Positions 45,128-54,478 are shown, numbered from the stretch's first letter. The stretch: 64,000 nt of DNA from Simiduia litorea (GCF_042853465.1 NZ_AP031497.1:2418001-2482000), one strand, 5' to 3'. The notes: a model not told the origin generated them from the sequence alone. Translations and numbers: made by a program.

Positions 45128-47629
45128 ATGATATTTTTATTGTTTTTTGTTGTCACTTTGGCGCTTTTATATATAGGGACAGACAAGAGAGTAGCCGCCT
45201 CACTATTAGCACTAGCAGCATTACTAGGCATTTATTTGGACGGCTGGATTGTTTCAAGCTTTTTGACTGGCGGATTACTGCTCGTTACAGCCTACGCGTT
45301 AATCTTTGCAAACCCCCTACGAAATCGATTCCTCAGTGCGCCCTTATTATCCCTAATTCAGGCTCGTCTACCCACGCTTTCCGAGACAGAATCCGAGGCA
45401 CTCAAATCCGGCAATGTCGACTGGGATGGCGAGCTGTTTTCTGGCCAACCGGACTGGGATAAATTATTGAATGCCGCTCCAGCAAGCTTATCACCAGAGG
45501 AACTTGCATTTATCAACGGCCCCGTCGAGCAACTGTGCTCAATGATAGATGACTGGAAAATTACCCAAGAAGATTTTGACTTACCCGAAGCAGTCTGGGC
45601 GTTTATTCGGTCAAATGGCTTTTTTGGCCTAACGATCCCAAGCGATAAAGGCGGCAAAGGGTTTTCACACGCCGCTCATTCAGAAATAGTGATGAAAATC
45701 TCGACCCGAAGCGTTTCGGCAGCAGTGACTGTTATGGTGCCCAATTCACTCGGCCCTGGCGAACTACTCATGGAGTATGGAACAGACCAACAAAAAAAAT
45801 TCTATTTGCCACGTCTAGCCAAAGGCGAAGAAATCCCGTGTTTCGCACTAACCTCCCCTGTCGCTGGCTCGGATGCAGGAGCCATTCCCGATACAGGTAT
45901 TATCTGCCAAGGTAAATGGCAAGGCAAAGACGTCTTAGGCTTGAAGGTAACTTGGAATAAACGCTATATCACTCTTGCTCCAGTTGCCACTCTGATTGGT
46001 TTGGCAATCAAGGTGTATGACCCCGAAAAAATATTAGGTGATAAAACAAACATTGGCGTGACCTGCGTTCTTATCCCTCGTGATACCGAAGGTGTTAATG
46101 CTGGCGCTCGCCACCTGCCAATGAATACGGTTTTTATGAACGGCCCCACTTGGGGGAAGGACGTATTTATACCGATGGATCAGGTCATTGGCGGCCAGTC
46201 GATGCTAGGTAAAGGCTGGACCATGCTGCTGGAATGCCTATCTATTGGTCGCTCTATATCCCTCCCAGCACTAGGCGCAGGTGCAGGTAAATTTGCCTGC
46301 TTGGCAACTGGTTCATACGCCTTAACCCGGGAACAATTCGGACGATCTATTAGCCAATTCGAGGGTGTCCAAGAAGCACTGGAACCTATGGCTGGATACA
46401 CCTATATGATGAATGCCGCGCGCCTTTTAACAGCAGGCATGCTAGATCGAGGCATTCGACCCGCCGTTCCTTCGGCGATTCTAAAATATCGAAACACAGA
46501 CCTCATGAAAAAGGTGATCAACTATGCCATGGACGTAACCGCTGGCCGGGGCGTGATTACCGGGCCCCGCAACTTTCTTGCCAACGCCTATCAAGCAATA
46601 CCTATAGCCATTACGGTTGAAGGCGCAAACATTTTGACCCGCAGCCTTATGATATTTGGTCAAGGTGCAGTACGGTGCCACCCCTTTATCGCCGATGAAA
46701 TTGAAGCTGCAGGCTTAGAAGACCGGCGTGCGGCCATTAAAAAATTTGATGCCGTGCTTTATCGACATCTCGCCCATACCAGTAAAAATTTATTACGAAC
46801 TTTTGCCTTAGGCCTCACCAATGGTTTACTGAGCTCTGGCAACAAAAAAGGCAGCATTCGCAAATATTATCGACAACTTAACCGATTCTCTGCGGCTTTT
46901 GCTTTAATAACTGACGTAACATTACTATCAATAGGCGGAGGTCTTAAAGCGCGCCAACGCCTCTCTGGCAGAATGGCAGATTGCTTAACCCACCTCTACT
47001 ACGCATCTGCAGTGATCAAATTCTGGCACGACGAAGATTACGCAGACGAGCAACGCCCCCTCCTGGAGTGGTGCCTACAAACCTGCCTTAGCGATCTTCA
47101 AAGCTCATTTCACATGATCGCGCTGAATTTTCCCGTTAAAGCGCTGCGCCGGCCTATGAAGGCATTAGTATTTCCAATGGGCGCCACCGGCCTAGATGGT
47201 CCAAATGATTCATTGGCCACCCAAGTAGCCATGAGCATCATCAATGACTCACCTGTGCGAGACTGTATAACACAAGGCTGCTACGTTAACCCAAAACCTG
47301 ATGATGTCTTAGGTCGCGTACTACACGCATATCGACTTGCAAACGAAACTAAAGACATGCGAGAACGCCTACATAAAGCATTGAGTAAACATACCCCTAA
47401 CGAATTCGATCCAACCTCATTATTCATGGGCCACGAACATAAATTATTGGTTGATTGGGCACAGAAACAGAAAATCATCACAGTGGCTGAATCTGAAAAA
47501 CTATTGGAAGCATTAACAGCCATTTATGATGCGCTCAGGGTCGACGCTTTTGATCAAGACCAACTACAAAAAATAGCAAGCTGCTCGGCGGGCAAACGAA
47601 AGGTTGTCGAACGCCAGGCAGACAAATGA
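45128..47629 (+). CDS. fadE: Acyl-CoA dehydrogenase FadE
   Basis: The 833-residue flavoenzyme catalyses the first step of fatty-acid beta-oxidation (acyl-CoA to enoyl-CoA). It has N-terminal membrane segments (IFLLFFVVTLALLYIG and VSSFLTGGLLLVTAYALIF) as in E. coli FadE. The acyl-CoA dehydrogenase core follows (FGLTIPSDKGGKGFSHAAHS, LTSPVAGSDAGAIPD, ALTREQFGRSISQFEGVQEAL, TAGRGVITGPRNFLANAYQA), then the FadE-specific C-terminal domain. Length matches the E. coli protein (814). No other fatty-acid gene is adjacent. Confidence 0.95.
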   Translation: MIFLLFFVVTLALLYIGTDKRVAASLLALAALLGIYLDGWIVSSFLTGGLLLVTAYALIFANPLRNRFLSAPLLSLIQARLPTLSETESEALKSGNVDWDGELFSGQPDWDKLLNAAPASLSPEELAFINGPVEQLCSMIDDWKITQEDFDLPEAVWAFIRSNGFFGLTIPSDKGGKGFSHAAHSEIVMKISTRSVSAAVTVMVPNSLGPGELLMEYGTDQQKKFYLPRLAKGEEIPCFALTSPVAGSDAGAIPDTGIICQGKWQGKDVLGLKVTWNKRYITLAPVATLIGLAIKVYDPEKILGDKTNIGVTCVLIPRDTEGVNAGARHLPMNTVFMNGPTWGKDVFIPMDQVIGGQSMLGKGWTMLLECLSIGRSISLPALGAGAGKFACLATGSYALTREQFGRSISQFEGVQEALEPMAGYTYMMNAARLLTAGMLDRGIRPAVPSAILKYRNTDLMKKVINYAMDVTAGRGVITGPRNFLANAYQAIPIAITVEGANILTRSLMIFGQGAVRCHPFIADEIEAAGLEDRRAAIKKFDAVLYRHLAHTSKNLLRTFALGLTNGLLSSGNKKGSIRKYYRQLNRFSAAFALITDVTLLSIGGGLKARQRLSGRMADCLTHLYYASAVIKFWHDEDYADEQRPLLEWCLQTCLSDLQSSFHMIALNFPVKALRRPMKALVFPMGATGLDGPNDSLATQVAMSIINDSPVRDCITQGCYVNPKPDDVLGRVLHAYRLANETKDMRERLHKALSKHTPNEFDPTSLFMGHEHKLLVDWAQKQKIITVAESEKLLEALTAIYDALRVDAFDQDQLQKIASCSAGKRKVVERQADK

Positions 47630-47882
47630 AACTAACAACAAGAGTCGGCCAGCTAGACGCATGAGCGTACAGCAACACTTAGTGGCGACGGGTAGCCGTG
47701 AGCTAGGACAGCACAAGCCTTTTATTGCCTTGGGCGGGTTAAGTGGCAAGGATGGCGAAAACGCAATTTTTGCAGGATAAACAAATACTGGTCTTTTTGA
47801 ATAGGCTCGAGAGGCCTTCATTCGCACTTACGCCCATTAAAAACAAAAACGCACGACCCGCAGGGTCACGCTGGCGCGAGGC

Positions 47883-47909
47883 CTAAAATGCAATCGCATT
47901 TTGTCGAAC
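47883..47909 (-). repeat. Hairpin repeat module, copy R1
   Basis: On the minus strand this reads GTTCGAC, then AAAATGC (47896-47902) and GCATTTT (47885-47891) as a perfect 7-bp stem around GATT, then AG. It matches copy R2 and the modules in the tRNA-Ser array in flanks and structure, although the stem sequence differs from the latter. A second hairpin GACCC/GGGTC (47855-47867) and a T-rich tract follow. Confidence 0.7.
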
Positions 47910-48070
47910 CGGGGTCCTCGACTCTATCCTCGATCCGCAAAACAAAAAGGTGCGGCCGGCGTGACACCGTGCTTTCGCTGTATTGGTAACAACAACCGGT
48001 TAGCACATAGCGGGATTGACTCACAACAGTCTAGGGCTGTTGTGGCACGGTGGGATCGCTAGCGCTCGGT

Positions 48071-48098
48071 CTAAAATGCTAGCCGCATTTTGTCGAAC
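48071..48098 (-). repeat. Hairpin repeat module, copy R2
   Basis: On the minus strand: GTTCGAC, then AAAATGC (48085-48091) paired with GCATTTT (48073-48079) around a five-base loop, then AGACC. The GTTCGAC flank and TTTAG end are shared with R1; the loop differs. It lies 30 bp downstream of the tRNA-Arg terminator hairpin. Confidence 0.7.
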
Positions 48099-48127
48099 TC
48101 TGGGGGAGGCTCATCCCCGTCCGCAAA

Positions 48128-48183
48128 CCATACAAAACAAAAAGGCCCCATGCTTTCACATGGGGCCTTTTTGTTTTGTATGG
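48128..48183 (-). terminator. Perfect 25-bp hairpin terminator of tRNA-Arg
   Basis: Bases 48128-48152 and 48159-48183 are exact reverse complements around a six-base loop. The stem has a GC-rich core GGCCCCATG/CATGGGGCC flanked by A5/T5 and ACAAAA/TTTTGT. On the minus strand it gives a strong intrinsic terminator ending TTTTTGTTTTG. Its first three bases are the encoded CCA of tRNA-Arg. Confidence 0.9.
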
Positions 48184-48257
48184 CGCGCTTGAAGGGATTC
48201 GAACCCCTGACCGCCTGGTTCGTAGCCAGGTACTCTATCCAGCTGAGCTACAAGCGC
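48181..48257 (-). tRNA. tRNA-Arg (anticodon ACG)
   Basis: The 77-base tRNA has acceptor arms GCGCTTG and CAAGCGC followed by G and an encoded CCA, the D-arm AGCTCAGCTGGATAGAGT, the anticodon arm CCTGGCTACGAACCAGG (anticodon ACG, presumably edited to ICG), and the T-arm AGGGGTTCGAATCCCTT. All stems pair. It is a single gene with its terminator immediately downstream. Confidence 0.97.
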
Positions 48258-48525
48258 GTGTTCCGACGTGTCGTCTGGAGGCGCGTATAATATGGATGCC
48301 CCCCTATTGAGTCAAGCCCTTTATAAAGAAAAATAGTAATTTTATTCAAAGGCTTAGCGCATAACGGCCTGCTGATTAATAAAGCATCCGATTGTTGTTT
48401 ATTTATCAACCTCTTGCAGGCTTATGGTCTTTATGACACTATGACACGAACTCCTGCTGAGGGGCTGCAGCGCCCATCAGAAACAGGTAGCATCTAATAA
48501 CGATAATTAAAACAGAAGCGAGTGC

Positions 48526-49050
48526 ATGGATAAGCCGAGCATCTTAGTAGTGATGGGCGTCTCGGGCTGCGGCAAGTCTACCCTTGGCGCAGCATTAGCT
48601 GAAACCCTAGGCATAGCCTTTTTTGAAGGCGATGAATTTCACCCTCAAGCCAACATTGACAAGATGAGCAAAGGCATTCCCCTTCAAGACGAAGACAGAA
48701 TACCCTGGCTAAATTCGTTGCGAGAAATCATCGCTACCCATCTACAACAAAATACCGGCATGGTGCTCAGCTGCTCTGCGCTTAAGCGCAGCTACCGCGA
48801 TATCCTTGGTCACGAGCCCAGCATTACCTACATTTGCCTAATATTAAATCAACACTCTTTAAGCAACCGTGTTATGGCGCGCACAAACCATTTCATGCCG
48901 TCGAGTTTACTGGCCAGCCAACTGCAAGCCTTAGAACTCCCACAGGAAGACGAACAATCCATCACGCTGGATGCCACCTTGCCCATCTCTACCCTCAAGC
49001 AAGCACTGTTTGACAGCCTCAAACCAACGGCATGCGGTACCAGCGCATGA
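48526..49050 (+). CDS. gntK: Gluconokinase
   Basis: The 174-residue GntK-type kinase phosphorylates D-gluconate to 6-phosphogluconate. It has the P-loop VMGVSGCGKSTLGAAL, FFEGDEFHPQANIDKMSKGI, PWLNSL and SCSALKRSYRD. The 5' end has no close gene (268 bp to tRNA-Arg), so the operon promoter probably lies there. Its stop overlaps the start of the sugar-binding protein (ATGA), making it the first gene of a sugar import and hydrolysis operon. Confidence 0.92.
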   Translation: MDKPSILVVMGVSGCGKSTLGAALAETLGIAFFEGDEFHPQANIDKMSKGIPLQDEDRIPWLNSLREIIATHLQQNTGMVLSCSALKRSYRDILGHEPSITYICLILNQHSLSNRVMARTNHFMPSSLLASQLQALELPQEDEQSITLDATLPISTLKQALFDSLKPTACGTSA

Positions 49051-50309
49051 ATACTATTGGTGTAAGCCTGTTAATCACCCTTGTTTGCGGCACTTTAGCG
49101 TTCGCCGTTGCAGCGCCATTAAAAAACGATGAGAAAAAGCCCTTAACCGCTGAAGTTGTTCACTGGTGGACGTCAGGTGGAGAATCGGCGGCAATTCGTA
49201 TCGTGGCCGATGACTTTAATCGTCGGGGGGGCCACTGGGTAGACAGCGCAATTGCAGGCGGCTCAGCCGCAAGAACCACCGTTATCAATCGGATTTTGGG
49301 TGGATCGCCCCCAACCGCCATGCAATTTATTACCGGTAAAGAGTTAGATGATCTGATTCATGCCCGCATGGTTAACCACATAGACGACGTCGCCAAACGC
49401 AATCACTGGGACAAGGTGTTACCCCCACTACTTGTTAGTAGTATCACCAGAGAAGGTAAATTTTATGCAATCCCAGTGAATATTCACGGGGCTAACTGGC
49501 TTTTTTACAATAAAAAGCTATTCAACAAGTTAGGACTTTCTGAACCCCGCTCTTGGGACGATTTCTTTCACGCAGCACGCGTATTACGAGACAATAATTA
49601 TATTCCGCTGGCCTTTGGTGGCGAAGCTTGGCAGGAGCGTACAACGTTTCTTAATGTTCTATTAAGTTATGGCGGCAAAGAGCTGTACCTCGACGCACTG
49701 TCTAATCAACGCCCTGGCGCCATTACCAGCCCTGAAATGGAAAATGTATTTAGAGCCTTTGCTCGCCTACGGGATTTCGTCGACGCCGGCAGTCCAGGCA
49801 GAAACTGGAATGATGCCACTAACATGGTTATCACTGGCAGAGCGGGAATGCAATTTATGGGCGACTGGGCGAAAGGCGAATTTCTCGCCGCAGGCATGGT
49901 CGCCGAACGCGACTATGGTTGCGTTTTAAACTTGGGCAACCAACCGCTGCTCATGGTCGGCGGCGATGCATTTGGCTTTTCCCGATCAGACGACCCTCAA
50001 GTTATCGCCGCACAAGAACTACTCGCAGAAACACTGATGGATCGGGATACGCAGCTCGCATTCAATCAAGCTAAAGGTTCGCTACCATCGAGAACCGATG
50101 TAGATCCACAGCAATTAGATGCCTGCAGCCAAAAGGGGCTCAAAGCCCTGCGCGACCCAGCTAAACAAGTACCCGATGTTGTCATGCTGATGACACCCGA
50201 CCAAAAAGGGCTGCTCACCGACATTGTCACTGAATTTTGGAACCGTCCCTCAATGACCCCCGAAGAAGCGACAGAGAAACTTGCTGCCGCTCTAGCCGCG
50301 GTAATTTAA
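49047..50309 (+). CDS. Sugar ABC transporter binding protein (GtsA-like)
   Basis: The 420-residue periplasmic protein has a signal peptide (ISLLI-type core near residues 4-24, cut after VAA) and the family 1 solute-binding fold: VVHWWTSGGESAAIRIVADD, IAGGSAARTTVINRILGG, IPVNIHGANWLFYNKKLF and GAMQFMGDWAKGEF-type segment (here RAGMQFMGDWAKGEF). It is close to the glucose/mannose-binding GtsA of pseudomonads. The ATG at 49047 overlaps the gntK stop by four bases and is preferred to 49032. The ligand is probably glucose or a beta-glucoside, given the GH1 gene in the same operon. Confidence 0.9.
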   Translation: MNTIGVSLLITLVCGTLAFAVAAPLKNDEKKPLTAEVVHWWTSGGESAAIRIVADDFNRRGGHWVDSAIAGGSAARTTVINRILGGSPPTAMQFITGKELDDLIHARMVNHIDDVAKRNHWDKVLPPLLVSSITREGKFYAIPVNIHGANWLFYNKKLFNKLGLSEPRSWDDFFHAARVLRDNNYIPLAFGGEAWQERTTFLNVLLSYGGKELYLDALSNQRPGAITSPEMENVFRAFARLRDFVDAGSPGRNWNDATNMVITGRAGMQFMGDWAKGEFLAAGMVAERDYGCVLNLGNQPLLMVGGDAFGFSRSDDPQVIAAQELLAETLMDRDTQLAFNQAKGSLPSRTDVDPQQLDACSQKGLKALRDPAKQVPDVVMLMTPDQKGLLTDIVTEFWNRPSMTPEEATEKLAAALAAVI

Positions 50310-50310
50310 T

Positions 50311-51192
50311 ATGCAGAAACCATTCGCCAAGAAAATCAACCCAGGTGCTGCAGCCCTCTCTCCCGCCATAATTATCGTGCTCGTTGTGTTTGTTATTTGC
50401 GTTATCTATTCACTCGCGTTGTCTTTAACAGATTCAAAACTTGTTCCAACCTATAATTTTGTAGAATTTAAGCAGTATGCGCGACTATTTGTCTCGTCTC
50501 GCTGGATGACCTCACTACAAAATTTAATTGTATTCGGCATTGTGTATATTATCGGTTGCTTAACACTCGGCCTCTTGCTCGCAATAGCCCTAGACCAAAA
50601 AATTCGCGGTGAAAATATATTCAGAACCATTTTCCTCTACCCACATGCATTATCGTATGTGGTAACGGGGTTAGCCTGGCAGTGGTTTATGAATCCAACC
50701 TTTGGTCTGCAGGAAATTGTCCGCAATCTTGGTTTCACATCATTTACTTTTGACTGGTTGGTAAATAGCGACACCGTTATTTATGCCATTATAATCGCCG
50801 CTTTGTGGCAAGGTAGCGGCTTCATCATGGCGTTATTGTTGGCCAGTTTACGCGGTGTAGATCAAGAAATTTGGAAAGCGGCAAAGATTGACGGTATTCC
50901 GACATGGCGTACTTATGTTCACATTGTATTACCTTCACTTACGCCGATGATTACTTTCTGCGTTGTCTTACTCGCTGTATCAGTGGTTAAAAGTTACGAT
51001 CTGGTCGTTGCCATGACCGCTGGCGGCCCCGGTATAGCGAGTGAGCTACCGGCTAAATTCGTTGTCGACAACCTTTTTGAACGCAACAATATTGGCCTTG
51101 CAATGGCTGGCGCCGGTATGCTTTTAGTGTCTGTAATTTGCGCTGCAACCCCGCTGTTTGTTCTACAACTCCTGAGGAGAAAGCAGCGTTGA
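50311..51192 (+). CDS. Sugar ABC transporter permease 1 (MalF/GtsB type)
   Basis: The 293-residue inner-membrane permease has six helices. It carries the EAA loop that docks the ATPase (EIWKAAKIDGIPTWRTYVHI) and ends ATPLFVLQLLRRKQR. It starts one base after the binding protein and overlaps the second permease (TTGA). Confidence 0.93.
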   Translation: MQKPFAKKINPGAAALSPAIIIVLVVFVICVIYSLALSLTDSKLVPTYNFVEFKQYARLFVSSRWMTSLQNLIVFGIVYIIGCLTLGLLLAIALDQKIRGENIFRTIFLYPHALSYVVTGLAWQWFMNPTFGLQEIVRNLGFTSFTFDWLVNSDTVIYAIIIAALWQGSGFIMALLLASLRGVDQEIWKAAKIDGIPTWRTYVHIVLPSLTPMITFCVVLLAVSVVKSYDLVVAMTAGGPGIASELPAKFVVDNLFERNNIGLAMAGAGMLLVSVICAATPLFVLQLLRRKQR

Positions 51193-52061
51193 AAAACCAA
51201 CATCATTTGATATTTCCCAATTTAGGTAGAATTGGCCTCTACCTATTTTTATTTATTGCCGCTTTGTATTTTTTAATTCCGCTCTACCTGATTTTAGCGA
51301 CCTCGTTTAAATCCATGGCAGAAATACGTTGGACGAACATATTAAGCCTACCGCAGGCAATTAACTTTGAGTACTGGCAACACGCTTGGTCCGCAAGCTG
51401 CACAGGTTTAGATTGCCAAGGCTTGCAAGTTGGATTCTGGAATTCCGTTCGAATATTGATTCCCAGCGTGATCATTTCGGTTTTATTTGGTGCACTGAAC
51501 GGCTACGCCATGAGCTTTTGGCGCCCTAAAGGGGCAAATCTACTAATGGCAGCACTCATTTGTGGCGCATTTATACCTTACCAAGTCATGCTCTACCCGC
51601 TTGTAAGAATAACCAACACCTTAAACATATACGGATCATTAACAGGCATCGTGACTATCCATGTCATCTTTAGTCTTCCAATGACGACTCTCATCTTTCG
51701 CAACTATTACTTAACCTTACCTATGGAGCTATTCAAAGCCGCTAGGGTCGACGGTGCGGGTTTTTGGCGAATATTCATATCCATTGTTTTACCTCTTTCC
51801 GTCCCCATAATCGCGGTAGCGACCATTTTACAAGTTACCAATATATGGAATGATTTTTTGCTCGGCATGATTTTCGCTGGCAAAGAAAACCTACCCATGA
51901 CCGTGCAATTAAACAACATCGTCAACTCCCAGCTTAGCGAGCGAACCTATAACATCGATATGGCTGCAACGCTACTAACTGCAGCCGTTCCGCTCGCGGT
52001 TTACTTCTTATCAGGAAAATATTTTGTTCGCGGAATTGCCTCTGGCGCCGTGAAAGGCTAA
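51189..52061 (+). CDS. Sugar ABC transporter permease 2 (MalG/GtsC type)
   Basis: The 290-residue permease partner has six helices and the EAA loop ELFKAARVDGAGFWRIFISI. GAGGAGA lies eight bases before the TTG at 51189, which overlaps the stop of permease 1, so this start is chosen over the in-frame ATG at 51138. The end FVRGIASGAVKG is typical of MalG/GtsC. Confidence 0.93.
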   Translation: MKNQHHLIFPNLGRIGLYLFLFIAALYFLIPLYLILATSFKSMAEIRWTNILSLPQAINFEYWQHAWSASCTGLDCQGLQVGFWNSVRILIPSVIISVLFGALNGYAMSFWRPKGANLLMAALICGAFIPYQVMLYPLVRITNTLNIYGSLTGIVTIHVIFSLPMTTLIFRNYYLTLPMELFKAARVDGAGFWRIFISIVLPLSVPIIAVATILQVTNIWNDFLLGMIFAGKENLPMTVQLNNIVNSQLSERTYNIDMAATLLTAAVPLAVYFLSGKYFVRGIASGAVKG

Positions 52062-52065
52062 AACC

Positions 52066-53139
52066 ATGAATAACACTGTTGTTGTAGAAAACCTAAAGAT
52101 TGAGCGCGATCACGCCACCATTATCAAAGATCTATCATTAAATGTGGAAGATGGTGAATTCGTGGTACTCCTCGGCCCCTCAGGTTGTGGAAAATCCACT
52201 TTATTAAATGCGATAGCGGGCTTACTTGAGGTGAGTTCGGGTAGCATCAATATCAGCGACCGCGACGTCACTCATGCCGAACCAAAAGATCGTGGCTTAG
52301 CTATGGTTTTTCAGTCATACGCACTCTACCCAACCATGACCGCTTACGAAAATCTAGCGTTTGCACTCAAAGTGGCCGGCGCAAAAAAAGAAGAAATAGC
52401 AACACGTGTTCGTGAAACAGCCAACACATTGCAAATTGAATCTTTGCTGGATAGAAAACCCCATCAATTATCCGGCGGTCAGCGACAGCGTGTTGCTATT
52501 GGACGTGCATTGGTTCGTCAAAAAGGTGTATTGCTATTCGACGAACCCCTTTCCAACTTAGACACAAAACTTAGGACTGAGTTGCGCTTAGAAATTAAGC
52601 GCTTGCACCACAAATTTAACAACACGCTCATCTATGTCACCCACGACCAAGTAGAGGCAATGACCTTAGCCGATCGCATTGCCGTCATGCACGCAGGCGA
52701 TATTGAGCAAATCGGCAGCCCGATGGATATTTATCACCACCCACAAACACGCTTTGTGGCTGAATTTATTGGCTCACCGGCTATGAATTTTATTAGCGGT
52801 GAAATCGACATATCAAACTCCAACATCGAATTCGTGTGCGAAACATTGCGACTAAACATCAGCAACTATCAAGCAAAGACCGCATTAGTCAAAGGCCAAG
52901 CGGTTTGCCTTGGCATCCGCCCTGAAGCATTAAGCGTGCACAAGAAACAAGGCCTATACAAGGTCGACCTGATCGAGCAAATGGGCGCCGACTGTGTGGT
53001 TTGGTGCCACGGATTAAATCATCACTGGGTGGCAAAAGCACAAGGTGATTTCACGGCCGAGGTTGGTGCATCGCTAGACATACATTTCGACTGCCAGCAA
53101 ATTTCACTTTTCGACCCAGTGAGTGGTCAACGCCTGTAA
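52066..53139 (+). CDS. Sugar ABC transporter ATPase (MalK/UgpC/GtsD type)
   Basis: The 357-residue ATPase has Walker A GPSGCGKSTLLNAIAG, a Q-loop in MVFQSYALYPTMT, the signature LSGGQRQRVAIGRAL, Walker B VLLFDEPLSNLD, and a C-terminal OB-like regulatory domain (GQAVCLGIRPEALSVHK, VDLIEQMGADCVVW). It powers the two permeases and may be shared with other carbohydrate importers of the same class. Confidence 0.95.
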   Translation: MNNTVVVENLKIERDHATIIKDLSLNVEDGEFVVLLGPSGCGKSTLLNAIAGLLEVSSGSINISDRDVTHAEPKDRGLAMVFQSYALYPTMTAYENLAFALKVAGAKKEEIATRVRETANTLQIESLLDRKPHQLSGGQRQRVAIGRALVRQKGVLLFDEPLSNLDTKLRTELRLEIKRLHHKFNNTLIYVTHDQVEAMTLADRIAVMHAGDIEQIGSPMDIYHHPQTRFVAEFIGSPAMNFISGEIDISNSNIEFVCETLRLNISNYQAKTALVKGQAVCLGIRPEALSVHKKQGLYKVDLIEQMGADCVVWCHGLNHHWVAKAQGDFTAEVGASLDIHFDCQQISLFDPVSGQRL

Positions 53140-53149
53140 TGGAGTAACT

Positions 53150-54478
53150 ATGCGTTCGCAATTTGAAGACAATTTTTTATTTGGTGCGGCAACATCAGCC
53201 TATCAAATTGAGGGAGCTACTAGCACCGATGGCAGAGGACCAAGTATTTGGGATAGCTTTTGTGCCAAGCAAGGCACCATAGTAGATAAATCTAGTGGCG
53301 ATATTGCCTGCGACCACTACAACCGCCTCGGTTCAGATGTTGGCCTAATGAAGGAGTTAGGTTTAAGCGCCTATCGCTTTTCAATCGCCTGGCCGCGAAT
53401 TCAAGCAACCGGCCAAGGTGCCGCCAACCCAAAGGGTTTAGCCTTTTATGATCGACTACTCGATCAATTACTCGGTCTGGGTATTACACCTTACACCACC
53501 CTCTACCACTGGGACCTTCCCCTTGCCTTGGGCGAAAAGGGCGGCTGGGAAAATCGCGATACAGCCGAGCGTTTCGCCGATTACGCGCACTGTGTTAGTA
53601 AACATTTTGGCGATCGTATTGCCAACTGGGCAACCTTTAACGAGCCTCGCTGCGCAGCCTTTGTGGGTCATTTAGAAGGCCGACACGCGCCTGGGTTAAA
53701 GTCCCTGAAAGCTACGCTTGCTGCTGCTCATCACATGCTTTTGGCCCATGGCTTGGGTGTTCAAGCGATGCGCGGCAACACCAAAACCAAGCTCGGCATC
53801 GTACTCGACATGAAACCATACCATGCCATTGACGACGATCCAGCCAACGAACTTGCCGCACGCCACGGCGATACCATATTCAACCACTGGTTTGCCGACC
53901 CCATATTTGGTAAAGGTTACCCCGTAGAGGTTGTCGAGGCTTTTGGCGATGCAATGCCGCTTATCCAAGATACTGATTTCAAAACCATTGCCCAGCCCAT
54001 TGATAGTTTGGGCATCAACTATTACACCCGCAATCTAACGCGCGCCAACCACAAACTACCCTATCCTCATGCTGAGGAAGTGAAAAATCCCGCGGCTCGT
54101 TACTCTGATATGGGCTGGGAAGTGTTTCCCGCTGGCCTCACAGAAATACTCACTCGCATCCACCAGCGCTATAATTTACCCGATTACTATATCGCGGAGA
54201 ATGGTGGCGCCTTTCCGGACAAGGCGAATGAAGACAACTTTGTCAACGATGCCGATAGAATTTATTACATGGAGCAACATCTGCAAGCTATTGCCAAAGC
54301 TAAGGCACAAGGCGTTCCGGTAAGTGCCTATATGGCCTGGTCACTACTGGATAATTTTGAGTGGGGTCTAGGCTATACCAAACGCTTCGGCATTGTGCGG
54401 GTTGATTATCAAAATCAAACCCGCACACCAAAAGCAAGTGCCCATTGGTACCGAGATTTTATAAACGGCAAGGCCTAA
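53150..54478 (+). CDS. GH1 beta-glucosidase
   Basis: The 442-residue family 1 glycosidase has FLFGAATSAYQIEGA, the acid/base segment WATFNEPRCAAF (Glu in NEP) and the nucleophile segment YYIAENGGAF (Glu in ENG), followed by MAWSLLDNFEWGLGYTKRFG. There is no signal peptide, so it is intracellular and would hydrolyse imported cellobiose or other beta-glucosides. GGAGTAACT precedes the ATG at 53150, which rules out the longer frame. The 3' end overlaps the convergent lon-like gene by four bases. Confidence 0.95.
   Translation: MRSQFEDNFLFGAATSAYQIEGATSTDGRGPSIWDSFCAKQGTIVDKSSGDIACDHYNRLGSDVGLMKELGLSAYRFSIAWPRIQATGQGAANPKGLAFYDRLLDQLLGLGITPYTTLYHWDLPLALGEKGGWENRDTAERFADYAHCVSKHFGDRIANWATFNEPRCAAFVGHLEGRHAPGLKSLKATLAAAHHMLLAHGLGVQAMRGNTKTKLGIVLDMKPYHAIDDDPANELAARHGDTIFNHWFADPIFGKGYPVEVVEAFGDAMPLIQDTDFKTIAQPIDSLGINYYTRNLTRANHKLPYPHAEEVKNPAARYSDMGWEVFPAGLTEILTRIHQRYNLPDYYIAENGGAFPDKANEDNFVNDADRIYYMEQHLQAIAKAKAQGVPVSAYMAWSLLDNFEWGLGYTKRFGIVRVDYQNQTRTPKASAHWYRDFINGKA

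Larger units (their letters stand above)
47630..48120. other. Non-coding region with decayed structured repeats
   Basis: About 490 bases between fadE and the tRNA-Arg terminator without a credible gene. Read on the minus strand it contains two copies of a hairpin module (listed separately), each followed by GC-rich hairpins and U-rich TTTTTGTTTTG tracts (near 47841-47850 and 47940-47950), like successive terminator-bearing units downstream of tRNA-Arg. Confidence 0.6.

Noticed and set aside
47661..47780. Short frame after fadE (about 39 codons, MSVQQHLVATGSRELG)
   Set aside because: No ribosome-binding site and no homology that I recognise; it may be a decayed gene end but cannot be supported.
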